Below are positions 1 through 12,743 of a stretch of 64,000 bases of DNA, in pieces (positions within the stretch are counted from its first letter, which is position 1; each line of letters starts with the position of its first letter). Location of the stretch: positions 17,956,243 to 18,020,242 of the forward strand of contig OX419761.1 of NCBI GenBank assembly GCA_948567375.1. The letters run 5' to 3'. The translations under genes were made by a program, and so were the position numbers. This stretch comes from Lunularia cruciata (Eukaryota > Streptophyta > Marchantiopsida > Lunulariales > Lunulariaceae). Under the pieces are notes generated by a model, which worked only from the letters and a program-made list of their open reading frames with translations, was not told the DNA's origin and did not search any database.

Positions 1-195
1 CTTGAGGATTCATTGACCACTTGAGGATATTTCTTTTGTTTCTTAGAGGTATGAACCTTAGGTTGTATGGCAAGTATTCTTTTACAAACTGTCACTATAT
101 TATATGATTCTTCTACTACCACAAACTTCCTTGAGCCGGAATACTCTTTGTTTGCGATCCAGTATTTCTCAAATTCTATGGTTAAGTCTAGATGC

Positions 196-482
196 TCACT
201 AAAGTATTATAGAGGATGGAAGTGGCTTGGACATTTCTTCTTTTCCTCCTTTGTAAGGAGGTTCATGGCTATATAGAAGTATACTATGAATGGTGATATC
301 ATCATTGCCACTCCTTACTCAGTCATATCTTGTACTAACTCAACCACTTGTTCATAGAACATCATACCCAACTCATTGGTTTGAGCTCATGAAGAAATTG
401 GAAGAAAATAGTCTTGTTTAGATTTACATAGCTAGTTTGTTTTGACTTGAAGAGTTTCATGATAGTTTTAATGACCACTCTT
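196..482 (-). pseudogene. Relic of an unknown repeated ORF family, copy 1
   Basis: Read on the minus strand, this stretch translates to a mostly open frame with segments SYVN, FFQFLHEL, MFYEQVVELVQ, YFYIAMNLL and TKEEKKKCPSHF. The same order of motifs recurs on the minus strand at about 18780-19060 (TYVN, FFQLLHKG, MFYFQTNELIKQ, YFYIGMKFL, RKEEKKLFPSHH), so the two are homologous. I do not recognise the family; a transposon-encoded gag-like or accessory protein is the simplest guess. Frames are broken by stops, no start or end can be defined, and the relic probably extends a few hundred bases either side. Homology between the copies is directly visible; any function is unknown. Confidence 0.5.
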
Positions 483-2250
483 TGGATAGGATCTTTGAGG
501 AAGTCATTAGTCATCATTTCTCCTTGTCAAACGTGTTGTCTATCTTGGCTTTGATTTTTTTTACTTGGATGATTGTGTGGGGTATTTATAAAAATTTGGC
601 CACATGTTGAGGTTTTAGGTCCAAGAACCTATTTCCAATGATCTTTATCCAAAAGATAGGACTTCCTCTCAAGATCCTCAGACTAGGGTCAATATTTTCT
701 CAAACCTCTTCTAACATGGCGGCATCTAATAGGTTCCAATTCCATAACAAGACATCTAGTTTTTTACTTCATATGTGCTTTGTGTGGAGGTGAAGACCCC
801 ACTTTGATATCTCTAGGTTTCTTATGAGAATGTCAAAGTCGCTCCTCTTGTTTCTCACCTCTAAAGCAATCATTATACTTGTTTATAGAGTTATTAACAA
901 GGGGAACTATGCTACCCAAAATGCTCTTTCACTAAGACTCTTGAGGTGTCAAGGTTACAAAACTGCCAAAATGAGCTCTTACAAGGACACAATGTTAGTG
1001 AAAAAGGTGATTTCAAAAAGTGATTTGCAAAAAGTTCTACCCCATAGCAAGAGTATCCATTTTATAATCAAGGAAAACCATTTTTACATTTGACAGTCGT
1101 AGCAATTGGTGAAGGGTCACACGTTTGGCATGCATGCATCTTGGCCAATGCAAATCCTCCAATTTTTTGTTCTTTGGTGGTATAGTCATGCCATTTGAAT
1201 GCTTGGCCACACAAACATGTGGCAATTATCATACCCCTTGGATGCACAAAGTTGTAATAGCTCTTGCAATCCTTGACTGTGCAAACTTGGAATAGTGGTC
1301 ATTTGTATTTGAAATATTGTTGAGATCATTGGATCATTCTTACCCATAATTGGATTTGTAGTTATGACGGTCATGGGCTTCATAGTGATGACCTTTACTC
1401 ACTTCCACAAGGTGACCATGGTCACAATGCAAAAACTTAAGATCTGCATTACTCCAAAATTTTACAAGCACAAGGATTTTCATGGTGTGTGGACGGAGTA
1501 TTCTTATGTGTCATTTTGCCTCCCGGCCGTGTTACAAACTCACTTAAGAACTTGCAATCATGTCCTTGTTTTTGTGACCTAACTAGCACACTACCTCATG
1601 TTTTCCTTATGAAATTTGAATTCAAATGAAAATTTCTCTCTTATAAGGCAAAGATGTGTCACCATAATACTATATGAGAAAAAAAATACTTGTATCTAGA
1701 TTTTTGTCTTTCTTCAAATGGTGAAGCTTTGAAAATTTGGGATGTTTTAGCTCATTCCAAGCAAAGTAAAACTTCTTTCATTATGCACCAAGAAGGAAAG
1801 GCTTGTACTTAAAATAAACTTGGTTGCTTGAAGTATATTTTAGAAACTAAAGGAGAATGGAGGCTACTTTGAAATTAAAGGAGAAGGAAAACCAATAAAG
1901 TATACCTTGTGATAAGCACTGGATCAAAATAAGAGTATTTCTTCAACTTGTTTAATGTATTTTGATATTGTTCAAATATTTAGTCAAAGTTGTTCTTTAT
2001 TTTGGAGAAAAAAGGATAATTTAATATATTAATATAATTAAATATAAATCATTATATTGATCATTTTCATTATTTACTTGAAATTTATTTCTAATATATT
2101 ATAAAATATAATAGACTCTGATTCCAATATGGTCCTTAGTGGTGTCATTTTATGGTCTTAAGGATGATTAGATTTTGTTGTCCAACAAATAGAGAAGTGT
2201 TACTCTCATGGTGTCCGGAGAACATGCAATATACTTGTAAATAATGACAA
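483..2250. other. No gene recognised
   Basis: AT-rich DNA with only short broken frames. The first few hundred bases may continue the minus-strand relic at 196-482. I see no splice-linked exons, RNA gene or clear repeat boundary in the rest. Confidence 0.5.
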
Positions 2251-2696
2251 TGGAAATTTTTACAAATGCCCTTGACAAGTTGGTATATTACAAAAATACA
2301 CTGAATAACATTTTAGTTGCAAAAATACCCTTTTGGCTGATGGGGGCTGCTGCCAGGAGGAGGTTCGGCGGTTTTGCGGGTGATCCAACTAGAGAGGATT
2401 TTTGGATTTAAAGGTTGATTAAGCAAACAGTTGTGCATTGTTCACTTGTGGGAACCTAGAGTGGAGGATATGGCGTTTATGAGAGCTTCGACTCGAGACT
2501 AGATTTGAGAAGATAGTTTGAAGTGGAGAATGGGACTCAAAATGTGTTTTCTTTCTTGTTGAAACCGACAAATCCTCTCCAGCCGCAGAACTGCCTCGCC
2601 CCCACCTCCACCCCAACCAACCTAGGGCATTTTTGCAATTAAAGATTTGTTAGGGATACTTTTGTACTTTACAAGGGCATTTATATCAATTTCCCT
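2251..2696. mobile_element. MITE-like element with about 100-bp imperfect inverted ends
   Basis: The left arm (about 2251-2355) carries aaatgccctt and then ttgcaaaaatacccttttgg. The reverse complement of the right arm (about 2590-2696) carries aaatgcccttgtaaag and then ttgcaaaaatgccctagg in the same order and spacing. Each arm ends in a G-rich patch facing the interior. The interior of about 240 bp has no coding frame of note. Size and structure suit a non-autonomous DNA transposon. The arms differ at many positions and no clean target-site duplication is visible, although AATAAT lies close to both ends. Confidence 0.45.
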
Positions 2697-4598
2697 AATA
2701 ATAAAGTCAATATTTTAAACTTGGATATCACATAGTTTAGAACTTGCTCTATATCATGCTAAAATTCTCTGTCAATAATTCATTAGAGTTTGATAAGAAT
2801 AAAATGTTATGTTCTTGTGACATCTTTAGAGTAATATTTACCATCATATTAAATGTAGAAAATGACATGAAGATGGATAAAATAATGAAATTATACTGAA
2901 TAAATTTAATATTATCTATTTTATTTATAAAAAATTTACTTGAATATTACAACATTTGATAAAAAGGAGTCTTATTTACTTATTATCATATTCAAAAATA
3001 TTTTTAAATCAAAAAATAAAATATCAAGTCAATTCTTTCTAAAGATTATAACTTATATACAACATAAGGGAATTGTATTTAAGCAATTGTTATTGCAACC
3101 CATTGTTTTTGCAATTGTCCTTCATATTAGGAATCCTTGTGCTTAATGGGGTCTTTCCATATTTCTTGTTTTCTATGCGATTGCCCTTTTCTTCTTATCT
3201 AGCAAAGGTGATGTGCGCCATATACCTCTTCTTCCCCTTGGTGTGGGGAGGCAATAGTAAAAGTTGGGAGAAAAAAACTTCCTTTTATTTATCTTGGAAA
3301 GAAAAAATCTTCTTTTTAGACTCTTAATTAAATTATTCTCAAGATTAGACAAGAGTATTTGGAGTTAATGAAATTCATAGTTTTTCTTTTCCATTATACA
3401 ATTATTTTAGGACACCTTGGCTGGAATGTTACCAACTGAAAAATAAATCAAATAATTATTCAAGCAAAAATTTTGCATTTAAGATATGCAAATTTGGTAA
3501 AGACATGACATACTTGATGTAGAAGGCCAAGTACAGAAATTTAACTAATGGTGAGTACACTACGAAGAAAACGATGTAATATTGATGTTTAAATCACGCC
3601 AAGAATAATAGTTGATTGAATATGGATAAAAGCAGAAAGTTCAAATTCATTCATGATTGAAAAACAGTTCTAAGTTTTATCTTTAATAATATATCTATTT
3701 ATCACTTGCATCGATATGGCAAAGGAACTGAATCAAACGAAATTTGAGAAAATTAAATAGAGCTTATGAAGAAAGATTATATCAAGCATAATACCTTACT
3801 TGAGGACTATTATGTTTCTCAAAGATGGTGGTACTTGATTAAATATGTATCGATGATTACGGATTAAATATATAAGCTATGAAAAATTTATCTCTTATTC
3901 CAAAGGGATGATTTGCTGGATCAAGTGAGTGGAGTAAAAACTCTCACTTTCACCAGGTTGCATCTATAGAATGGTATTTGCAAAACTCAACTCACCAAGA
4001 AATGTAACTAAGACAAACCCAAGAAGGAAAGGAAGCTAGTCTATATAGCAAAACCTTAAGTCAAATAAAGATATATTGGTGAAGATTGATTGTTGCACTA
4101 TTTTGTCCACAGGCGGAACCCGTAATTAAGCTTGCAACAGTTAACTGCAGTCCTCCCGTCGACTGCGCAGTACAATTTAGAATGTCCTCTTACGAAACCC
4201 TGAACCCAAAGGAACCTCGTGAGCAAGGATCTGTCGCTCGAGCTCTTACCGAGCTCCTAATTTGCACGAGAAGTTGCCTTTTTTTTCTTCTTCTCGTAAT
4301 CCTGTCTCGCAATTGATCGTAGGTGGTGATGATTCACGTTATAATCCAGGTTTATTAAAATCATGAAGATCCGAATGCAAGTGCCGGAAGTCTTGAGGTT
4401 TTTCCTGGGAGCGGGAGAAGAAACAGGTTCATCAGGTGTTTAGTTTCTAAGAATCTACAATGCGGTAAGTGGACCAGAGCGGGAGCAATTAAGCGCAAGC
4501 GTGAAATTGAGGCGGACCGTATCGTTTGTTGGATACGTCCGTTTTGTGTTGTCTCGAGAAAGACCTGCTGTGATTTAAAGTCGATTGCGCCTTGAAGC
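2697..4598. other. Intergenic DNA upstream of RAE1
   Basis: AT-rich to about 4080 with one recognisable repeat fragment (3138-3195). From about 4080 base composition becomes more balanced, as expected for the promoter and 5' untranslated region of RAE1, but I cannot place a TATA box or transcription start with confidence. Confidence 0.4.
3138..3195 (+). mobile_element. 3'-terminal fragment of a LINE-like element
   Basis: The run from aatggggtctttccat to gattgccctttt matches the 3' non-coding tails of the LINE-like copies at 22228-22530 (gatggggtcttcccat, ggtcgccttt) and 23486-25090 (gatagtcttcccgtcc, tattgccctttccc). Only the tail is present, which fits strong 5' truncation. The match is short, about 60 bp, so chance similarity is not fully excluded. 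Confidence 0.4.
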
Positions 4599-7500
4599 AT
4601 GTCGACTTTTGGCACCATCACGGCCACTGCGCCGCACAACCCTAACAAATCGTTCGAGGTATGCTAGAGATTTTTCTATTCTAAGAGTAAACGATTTTGA
4701 ATTTTGGTTCTGCTGTGATCACGACTGCTGCTCCACTTTGTGCATTTTGTGGCGAAGCTCGCATTTGAGCGAGTCTCTGGAGTAAATTGTGAGTCAATGT
4801 GAGATGTCAACGATCAGACATCTGCTACTCGGGCAAAGAGAGCAGATGTCTGATCATAAGCAAATGAAGTAGTGACTGAACTCTCACTTTAGCTTATAAC
4901 TGAACGAAGCTTGAGATTCTTATGACAATAGTAGTTGTTGAGCTGCAGGTCCAGTCGCCACCTACAGATGGTATATCTAGTTTAACTTTCAGTTCCAAAG
5001 CGAATTATCTAGTGGCGACATCTTGGGACAATCAGGTATGAGACGTGCGCAAATTTATATACTTGACTGTTGTTCCTCGTGTTTGTTTCTTCTTTTTCCG
5101 TCAAGCAGGAACTAAGCATTTACTTGATCTCTTGTAGATCCTTACAGTGGAGGACCTAGATTCTATGCCCTTATTGTGCAATTTCGTCTGCCAGAATAGT
5201 GGACTAGCGTGGGTGATCGTTTCATTGCCTAGACAACGATAGAGCACATGTCTTACGTGTTTGTCTTATATATAACTTCGATCTTTTTGATGGATGGTCA
5301 TGTGCTGCAAGTTAATCTGCTCTCGGGCTCTGCTGTTATCCAGGTGCGATGCTGGGAAATACAGCCGACCGGAGGGAGTATACCCAAGGCAGCGATGTCA
5401 CACGACCAACCTGTAAGTTTATTGTTGAATCACAGACTGAAGGCACCGTCCAGGCTGAGGACCCTAGTTCTTGCTTGATCTGATCGTCTATCCTAGAGTC
5501 TAAAGTGGTAATTGTAGCACAGCCAGGGGATAATAAGTTGATGTTGAGACATCATTGAACGAGCCATTCATCTTAGACATTTACTCTTTAACGAGTTTCT
5601 AAAATTTGCTGCTACTAACTATCGTATGGAGAACAATAGTAGCAGGTCCTCTGTCATGGAGACTTCTTTAGCATCGTCACGTCTGAAGTCTCAGAGAGTT
5701 TGATCACGAAAGCAAGTAAACAGGAGCCAAGCAGCACGTTAAACAACGTAATATCTGTACACAACGCAATATCTGTACAGCTGTCATCGGTTGTGCTCAT
5801 GATCGATGGTCATCTCCGCGCAGGTGCTTTGCTCAGCCTGGAAGGACGATGGAACTACTGTTTTCTCCGCCGGATGTGACAAGCAAGCAAAGATGTGGCC
5901 CCTGCTTACTGGGGGAGCTCCGACGACGGTTGGGGTTCATGATGCTCCTATCAGGGAAATAGCCTGGATTCCTGAGATGAGCCTACTTGTGACCGGGAGT
6001 TGGGACAAAACTTTGAAGTATGCTCATCATGACCTTTCTATTTTGCCCTTATGCCCGTGGCTTTCGCAGTAATGCACTTTTATACTTTCATTACTCCTCT
6101 ATGTAGAGGTTCTGGACATTTACTTACCTTTGTACAGTTGAACTTGCTCGTAGTTCGAGTATAGAATTCGAGATTTATACATGGTAATCTAAATTAGCAT
6201 AGCTTTGGCCGTCACACCGTTCTATAGATATCTTAAATATAGATGGAATTTTCCTCAAATAACTGATACGTAGTGGCGGACGGATGTTAAACTTCAAAGC
6301 TTCAGTGATATTGATGGACATAGGTGGGGATGTTTAGGTTGTGAATTGTTTTCTGGCCAAGGATGAACCGGTGTTATTGATTCTCTCTTTCAGATATTGG
6401 GACTTACGGCAGCAGAACCCAGCGCATACACAGCAGCTCTCTGAACGCGTTTACGCTATGAGTGTGCGGCATCCTCTCATGGTCGTGGCTACTGCAGATC
6501 GTAATATATCAGTGTTTAACCTTCAAAGCCCACAGGTTTGGACTAGAATACCCAACTTGGCAGTATCTCATTTCCCGTGCGTTCGTTTCTTCTCCTGGGT
6601 TCCGAATGATCAGGAAGTTTGTACTTTACATCAGGGATTCTTATGATCCCAATTTGGTTTGTTACCTATAGTGCACTCAGGGTTATGGTAGAAATATTAT
6701 GATAGGTGAAGTATATATTTTGAAATATGTTAGTCTCTTCCGTGGCTTTCGGTCCCGGTATAATATGGATACTAAGGAGGTAACTAGATATGTACTATCT
6801 GAATGGCAGACTGAGTATAAGCGACTTCCGTCGCCTTTAAAGTATCAAACTCGCTGCATCGCGACATTTCCTGACAAACAAGGTTTCCTGGTGAGTTCCT
6901 AGAAGAACTGAGGGGGATTTGAGGGTTGCGCTTTGGGAAGGCATGTAGTTGCTCGTCATTACCCTTAGTTACGGATCCACCTGTCTGATCCCCTATGTCA
7001 CGTTGTGCATAGTTCAAAATATCAGAGATTTAACTGATTCCGGCGCCAATAATGGTGGGGTCTTTGCCAGGTGGGTTCTATCGAAGGTCGAGTAGCCGTT
7101 CAACACATTGATGAAGCACAGCATGGGAAGAACTTCACCTTTAAATGCCACCGAGATAATAATGACATATATGCTGTGAACGCTATCAACTTTCACCCTG
7201 TAAGTTTCCTCGTAGAGCTGGACTGGTGGCAATTTTGTGGAAGTAGCAACTGCTTTGTCGAGCATTTGCCCAATAACATAGGTGCTGATTATGCCATACT
7301 ACTTAACTTCTTCGCAGGTGCATGCAACCTTTGCCACGTCTGGTTCAGATGGAGCTTATAATTTTTGGGACAAGGACAGTAAACAAAGACTGAAGGTTTA
7401 AATCCTTAACTCCTCCAACTTCGTCTGTATTTTCTTCACTTGTTTTCTCTTTGCTCATCATTTAAGTTTTTTCAAGCTACAATCATGAATAGGTGGCCTG

Positions 7501-8225
7501 TTAATTTGCAGGCTCTTCAAAGATGTAATCAACCTATTCCCTGCAGCACTTTCAACAGTGATGGGACTATATTCGCATATGCGGTATGTAGGCACTGAGC
7601 CACCAATGTTCCGCATAATAACTTTTCTTTGAAGGCCGTCGTTTAAGTGATTAAGTGGTCTAACCGCCTATTTTGAGAGGACAGGCCTGACATTAGGCGC
7701 AAACAAGAACTAGTTTAATAACGACGTCTTAAAAAGTGTATTATGCAATTGGACTGAAAGTATTCTCAGTTTGTTGGTTCTCTGACTTTCACCCTTCATC
7801 TCTCAGTCTTTCTTGTTTTGGCCTACAAACAGCGATCCATCAATCGTAACTTTGCTGTCAAACTTTGTCTTCTCCTGCGCCAATCCACATTCTGTGGTCG
7901 TATTTGGGTGACGTAGCCTTTGTCAATATTTCAAGACGATTCCAGTCGTTTTGAAGCTAATACTCCCCTAAATTCTCAGGTAAGCTACGATTGGAGCAAG
8001 GGTGCCGAGAACCACAACCCGTCACAGGCTCGAAATAACATTCTCCTCCATCCTACTCAGGTGCGTGTCACCGCTTGATGCTTCGTCATCGGTCCATGCC
8101 ACTTTTGCGAAACATTGTTAGTCTAATTTCTTCCATCTCTTTTGACACGACGATGATGGACCTGTGATATGCAGGACTCCGAAGTGAAAACGAAGCCTCG
8201 TGTTACTACTGGTGGAAGGAAATAG
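4599..8225 (+). CDS. RAE1: RAE1/Gle2-type WD40 mRNA export factor, intact, 11 exons
   Basis: Exons: 4599-4658, 4949-5035, 5344-5412, 5824-6017, 6394-6535, 6810-6890, 7071-7199, 7318-7395, 7512-7583, 7980-8060, 8175-8225. They join to 348 codons (347 residues plus TAG), close to the roughly 350 residues usual for plant RAE1. Every intron is GT-AG; only the intron between exons 4 and 5 splits a codon. WD-repeat signatures lie near residues 43-55 (ATSWDNQ then VRCWEI), 87-97 ([11 protein letters not shown]), 129-140 ([12 protein letters not shown]) and 261-272 ([12 protein letters not shown]), and the family stretch [10 protein letters not shown] is in exon 7. RAE1 is a beta-propeller that docks on the NUP98 GLEBS motif at the nuclear pore and acts in mRNA export; plant RAE1 is also reported as a CUL4-DDB1 adaptor. 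The start codon begins the conserved MSTFG N-terminus. There is no sign of decay. Intron sizes run from 114 to 411 bp. Confidence 0.96.
4812..4855. repeat. Perfect 15-bp inverted repeat inside RAE1 intron 1
   Basis: Arm gatcagacatctgct (4812-4826) and its exact reverse complement agcagatgtctgatc (4841-4855) flank a 14-nt loop. It lies in the first intron, so a stable hairpin would form in the pre-mRNA. It could be a small foldback repeat or a regulatory structure; nothing in the sequence decides between these. Confidence 0.8.
5743..5778. repeat. Two tandem 18-bp units in RAE1 intron 3
   Basis: acaacgtaatatctgtac is followed directly by acaacgcaatatctgtac, one mismatch apart. It is 45 bp before the exon 4 acceptor. 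Probably a local slippage duplication. Confidence 0.8.
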
Positions 8226-11200
8226 ATCACGTTTTGTGTTTCAAAATTCATCGACTGTACAGGACCGGACTAGCTCTACATCTATCCGACTACTGTTACC
8301 TCGGAGTAGGCAATTCGCGTTAAAGTTGTGCAATGTATAAGTGATCTGTTGATGATAGTTTAGCATCAAGCGGAACTTTTAACTATCGTGCATACACACC
8401 TTCAAGTCGGAGTAGGTGCTCACAACTGTACGATAATTCAAGATCGAGAAAGTTGTTTAAGTCGTTTCTCGTCTTGGAGTAGCAAATTTCCAAATTGTTT
8501 TAGGTCATCCTTGTGACCGGTTTCAGCAAAGCTATTTGGAGGTTTTTTTGGGAGCAGAAGAGAATGTCAATACACGGAATCCTTGGAGCTTTTAGCAATG
8601 GCGAGCACTATCTACGGAGTTAAGAATACACGCTGTGAAATAGTCATCAGCCGCATCACTTCTTACGAGGTTTCAAGATCCTTTGTTTGATGTGGACATG
8701 TTACCCACTAAATATCCTAAGCAGGGTGTGAAGGCAGCAAGATCTGATGTATGTCTGGGGATCTATAACTAGGTATTCCAAAAGTAACACCGTGCAAGAA
8801 GACGCGAGAAGTAAAAAATCTACTAATGTATATCTTGTAGCCATTATATGGCTTTCTGGATTTGGTCTATTGTCAAGGCAGACTCTCACAATCGCCACAA
8901 GCTTGATTGTGTTCTGGTTTTGAGACAGATAACCACATGCTGCAATATGCAAGTGAATGTATTAAGCGAAGGAAAGAACAAAATTGGATTTGAGAAGTAC
9001 AAGAAAATGGGAAAAGGTGATATGACATTGAATTTTAGAGACACAGCTCTGCAAGATCGACATCTCTTCCATTTCAGAATCCACACTTTTAAACATGAAA
9101 CGAAGTGCTTCATCTCTTTCACTTTTAGGACCAGGTGGGCGGAATTCTGGACTCGTCTCTCACGAAAAAATATATGGGTTTTAATCCTTGAATAGTTTTG
9201 TAATATTTGAGTGATTTCTTGAGCACGACAAGAGCAACAATCCAAGTTTGGTTTAACGGAAACTTAAAATTCTCATAATGTATCTAGTTTTGGTTAGCAG
9301 GAGAGGATATGACCAAATATGTTGTGACGGTAGGCATATACACAATAAACGTCATTTTCTTAAAGTTGAGCATAAAATCAAATAACTGAAAAGACATTCA
9401 AATCTGACACAGAGTGGTAAGCGAAGAGTAATATAAATATCATTTACTGTTGGTTAAAGGAAAATAAAAGAAAATAGAATTTATTCTTATCTTTTATTAT
9501 CATATGAAAAGTATAAAACATTGTTACTGTCGATTCATGTGAGACTTACTTTTGAACTATGCTCTTTTTATATATGATAAACCCTATATGACTATATCTT
9601 GGTTATTTCCAACTGGGTATTCCTTTTGATCTTGGTTCCACTTGGTTATTCTTATCGAGTCCATATTATATCGATGCTTAATTATAATTTCATTTCAATT
9701 GAAAATTTCTTCTTTTGGATTTCCGCTTTTCTATACTTTCTCTTGGCCATCTAGCTATTGATAATAAAGTGAAGAGACCTTGGGCAAAGAAAAGAAAACC
9801 ATACGTCCTTTGATCATCTAAGGTGCTAAAATTGGTTATATTATATAATCAATTTTGAATATGAAAAAATTAATTAATTAAAATTTAGTTTATTTTACAA
9901 TTTAATTATTCTCTATCTATTATCAAGAATATTCTAGATTAGTTTATTAATCATATTTAGAATCTCAATATACATCTTATATTTCTTACCAGTTTGTGTT
10001 TGTATAAAAAAATATATTATATAAAAAATTCATAATAAATATTTATTAACAAATAATTTATTATCATATAAGAATCTGATGCCATTGAACAAGGACTAAT
10101 AAGAATCAATTTCTAGGTGAAATTTTGTATATAGATAGTAAAATCAATAGCTTCACTATTTCACTTCCGGACACAATACAAAACTTTAAACTTAATCAAA
10201 ATTTTATATTTTGGAAAGATTAATTCTACTGGATAAATAATTAAGAAAATTGGTCAGAAAATTTTTTAGTGGTTATATATATGCTACTTAATATCAACAA
10301 ATAATATCCTTGTCATTGAATTAAAGGAAATGGGTTGAGATTATAAACTCTAGTTTCCCTACCAATAAATATTACAACTCTGTCAAAGGTATCATAATAT
10401 CAAGTATTAAGTCAAGCTATAGACCTAAACTATTTGACCTAGATTGTGAACATTGGATTGGTTAGGTAGGTAGCATAAGATGTGCTTGACAAGCATCACT
10501 TGTTGGACACTTGTGAACTCTGCGCCCATTGAGACAATTCAAGCACATGTTGAGGATGATAGACCAAGTGAGCATGATATTCTCGGTACATAGCAAATGA
10601 CTACTAGTGAGAGTAGTCTACTTGGAGTATATCTATTTGAGCATAGTTTATTTGAGATATACCCTTGGGCTACTTGAGATGCAACTAGAGGACATGTGTA
10701 CCTTGCAGCTAGAGCCAATGGAGTCTTTTGATGTGAGGTTGTGGACTCTAGCAATTGGAGGTAGGACATTATTGCTCCCAAGGTCCTAGTGTAAAAATAA
10801 ATCAATATGTCTTCCACCTCTACATCAATTACAAAGGATACTTGGAAGCCAAAATTGGAGGTTCTAGGGTAGCTACACAAGTGGTTTTGCCTTTTGTATG
10901 AAGGATTTGGGATGCTTTGAAGGGGTATGGTATTTGGATTGAGCTGACTTGTGATACATTAGTCTTTCAATGTCCCTATAAATATAGCATCATGGAGAGT
11001 GCTTTGATCTAGAGCAAGAGTTGAGATCTTGTTAAGGATAGTTTGGTGGAGATCTCACATGGAGAGTATGCTTTAGCCAAAGTGATGCTAGCAAAGAAGG
11101 ACATGCATAGTAACTTCATGTATAGGTGGATGTTTAGAGATTAAAGTTATCATGAAGTAGACTACTTACTCATTTTAAAAATAATTGATCAAGTTTCTCT

Positions 11201-11230
11201 ATGGTTTCTATAAGCTTCTATTTGAAATGC
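8226..11230. other. RAE1 3' flank and AT-rich intergenic DNA, no gene recognised
   Basis: The first few hundred bases have gene-like composition and should contain the RAE1 3' untranslated region, but no poly(A) site can be fixed. A 115-codon open frame at 8848-9195 on the plus strand overlaps one of 119 codons on the opposite strand; neither resembles a known protein or has exon partners. From about 9250 to 10500 the DNA is very AT-rich and featureless. Confidence 0.4.
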
Positions 11231-11811
11231 ATTGGTGATGCATTAGAGTTAGGATGACCATCGGAGTCAGATTTGGAGATGGCACCATGACACCACTGCC
11301 ATTGAAATCAAAGTGACCATTGGAGTGGAATGATCATCAGAGTTAGGGTGACCATTAGAGTGGGATTTCACCATGATATCATGACATCCCAACCATTGGA
11401 GGTAGGCAACTATTTGAGTCAAGATGACCATCAAAGTAGAGCAAACAGTTTGGGCCAATACCTCCATGGTCTAAATAATGAGGCATGATTAATCTCATCA
11501 GAAGTGTCTTCTTAAGGGATTTCCATAAAGACCAAAATCATGGTAACTGGAGCTTGGTAGCAAAAGTTATGGCTACCTAAAAGTGACAATTGGAGTAAGA
11601 CTTCACCATGACATCATAACCATTGGAGTGGGGGGACCATCCAAGTGGAACCAACCCTTGGAGTGGAGCAAACACTTCATGGTTAACATCTTTGTGGTTA
11701 ATTGTCCAAATGAGGCATGCTTGATTTAGTTGGAAGTGTCTTCTCAAGTGCTTTTTATAGAGACTAAATGTGTAGCATTTGGAGCTATGTAGCAAAAGTC
11801 AGAACAATCTG
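11231..11811. repeat. Diverged tandem duplication of about 230 bp, with smaller internal repeats
   Basis: The block at about 11357-11597 and the block at about 11598-11811 share, in order, ttcaccatga-atcat, accattggag, gagcaaac, catggtt/tctaa, aatgaggcatg, agaagtgtcttct and ggagct-gtagcaaaagt. Within and just before the first block the motif gaccat-ggagt recurs every 20-40 bp. No coding frame follows the repeat. It could be the LTR or leader of a lost element, as a dead gypsy pol lies 1 kb downstream on the same strand, but no LTR edges are visible. Confidence 0.55.
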
Positions 11812-12743
11812 AAGACACTTGTATTTTGGGTTGACACATGTGGCTTGGCACCTTTAACATGTCACTGAACAACAATTGGACTTCCAACATGTTGAGTTGT
11901 TGTCAACCACCACAAGTAGACATGCAAATGTTTACTTGTGGTGGTTTTAGGCAGTTCTTTATCATAGACTTGGAGTTCTTGTGGAAGGTTTTTGAGGGGG
12001 ATTATGGAGGATTATTAGGGAGGATTATCACAAGAAACCAAAGGAAAGGAAACTTGGGAAGTTAGCAAGCAAAGAAGGGTTCAAGAGTATTGGACTAATA
12101 GATTGATAAGGATTGAGGGAAAAGGGTTTGAATGTTCAAGATTTCTTAATCAATTGAATGAGGAATGATTGAGAAAAGGATTTCAAGATTCAAGGAAGAT
12201 GGTTTGAGGGGCAAGAAGTTCTAAATTGATTGGACAAGATAATATGAGAGAGGGAGTTTTGATAGAAAGGGTTCTTGATCAACATATCAAGGGCAGAAAA
12301 AGAGAATTTGAGGAGGTCTAGTTGATTGATAGTGCACAAAGGAAGGGCTTTGAGGAGCATATTATAGCTAATTCCTTTGAGTGGAATTGATATAAGGAAA
12401 GCATGGTAATAGTTCTTGATAATCTTGGCAGTTTCTTCAAGATCAATTAGAAGTGGGAGAAGAGGCATTATATTTCATATAGTTGTGAAGAAAATTGTAC
12501 TTTGAACAATTTTGAAGTAAATATCTTGAGTTTAATAAATTTCTTGGACTATTGGGTGCTCCAATACATTTCAAGCATTATGTTTGGAATGAATAAAAAA
12601 TTGGGAAATGATTGGATGAAACTAGAAATTATAGCCATATAGACTTGATGTCTATTCAACAAGGATTTTGTTTTTATGATAGTTGGAAATTAAACTCCAG
12701 GACAACATTCTATCAATTGATAGACTATGGCTAATTGGTATGC
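11812..12743. other. Unassigned AT-rich DNA upstream of a gypsy pol relic
   Basis: No gene or clear repeat edge. Position and strand suggest it may be the decayed gag and leader of the element whose pol begins at 12744, but I could not recognise gag motifs. Confidence 0.3.

Noticed and set aside
8848..9245. Overlapping sense and antisense frames of 115 and 119 codons after RAE1
   Set aside because: Each mirrors the other; no domain, no conserved motif and no splice partners, so not called as genes.
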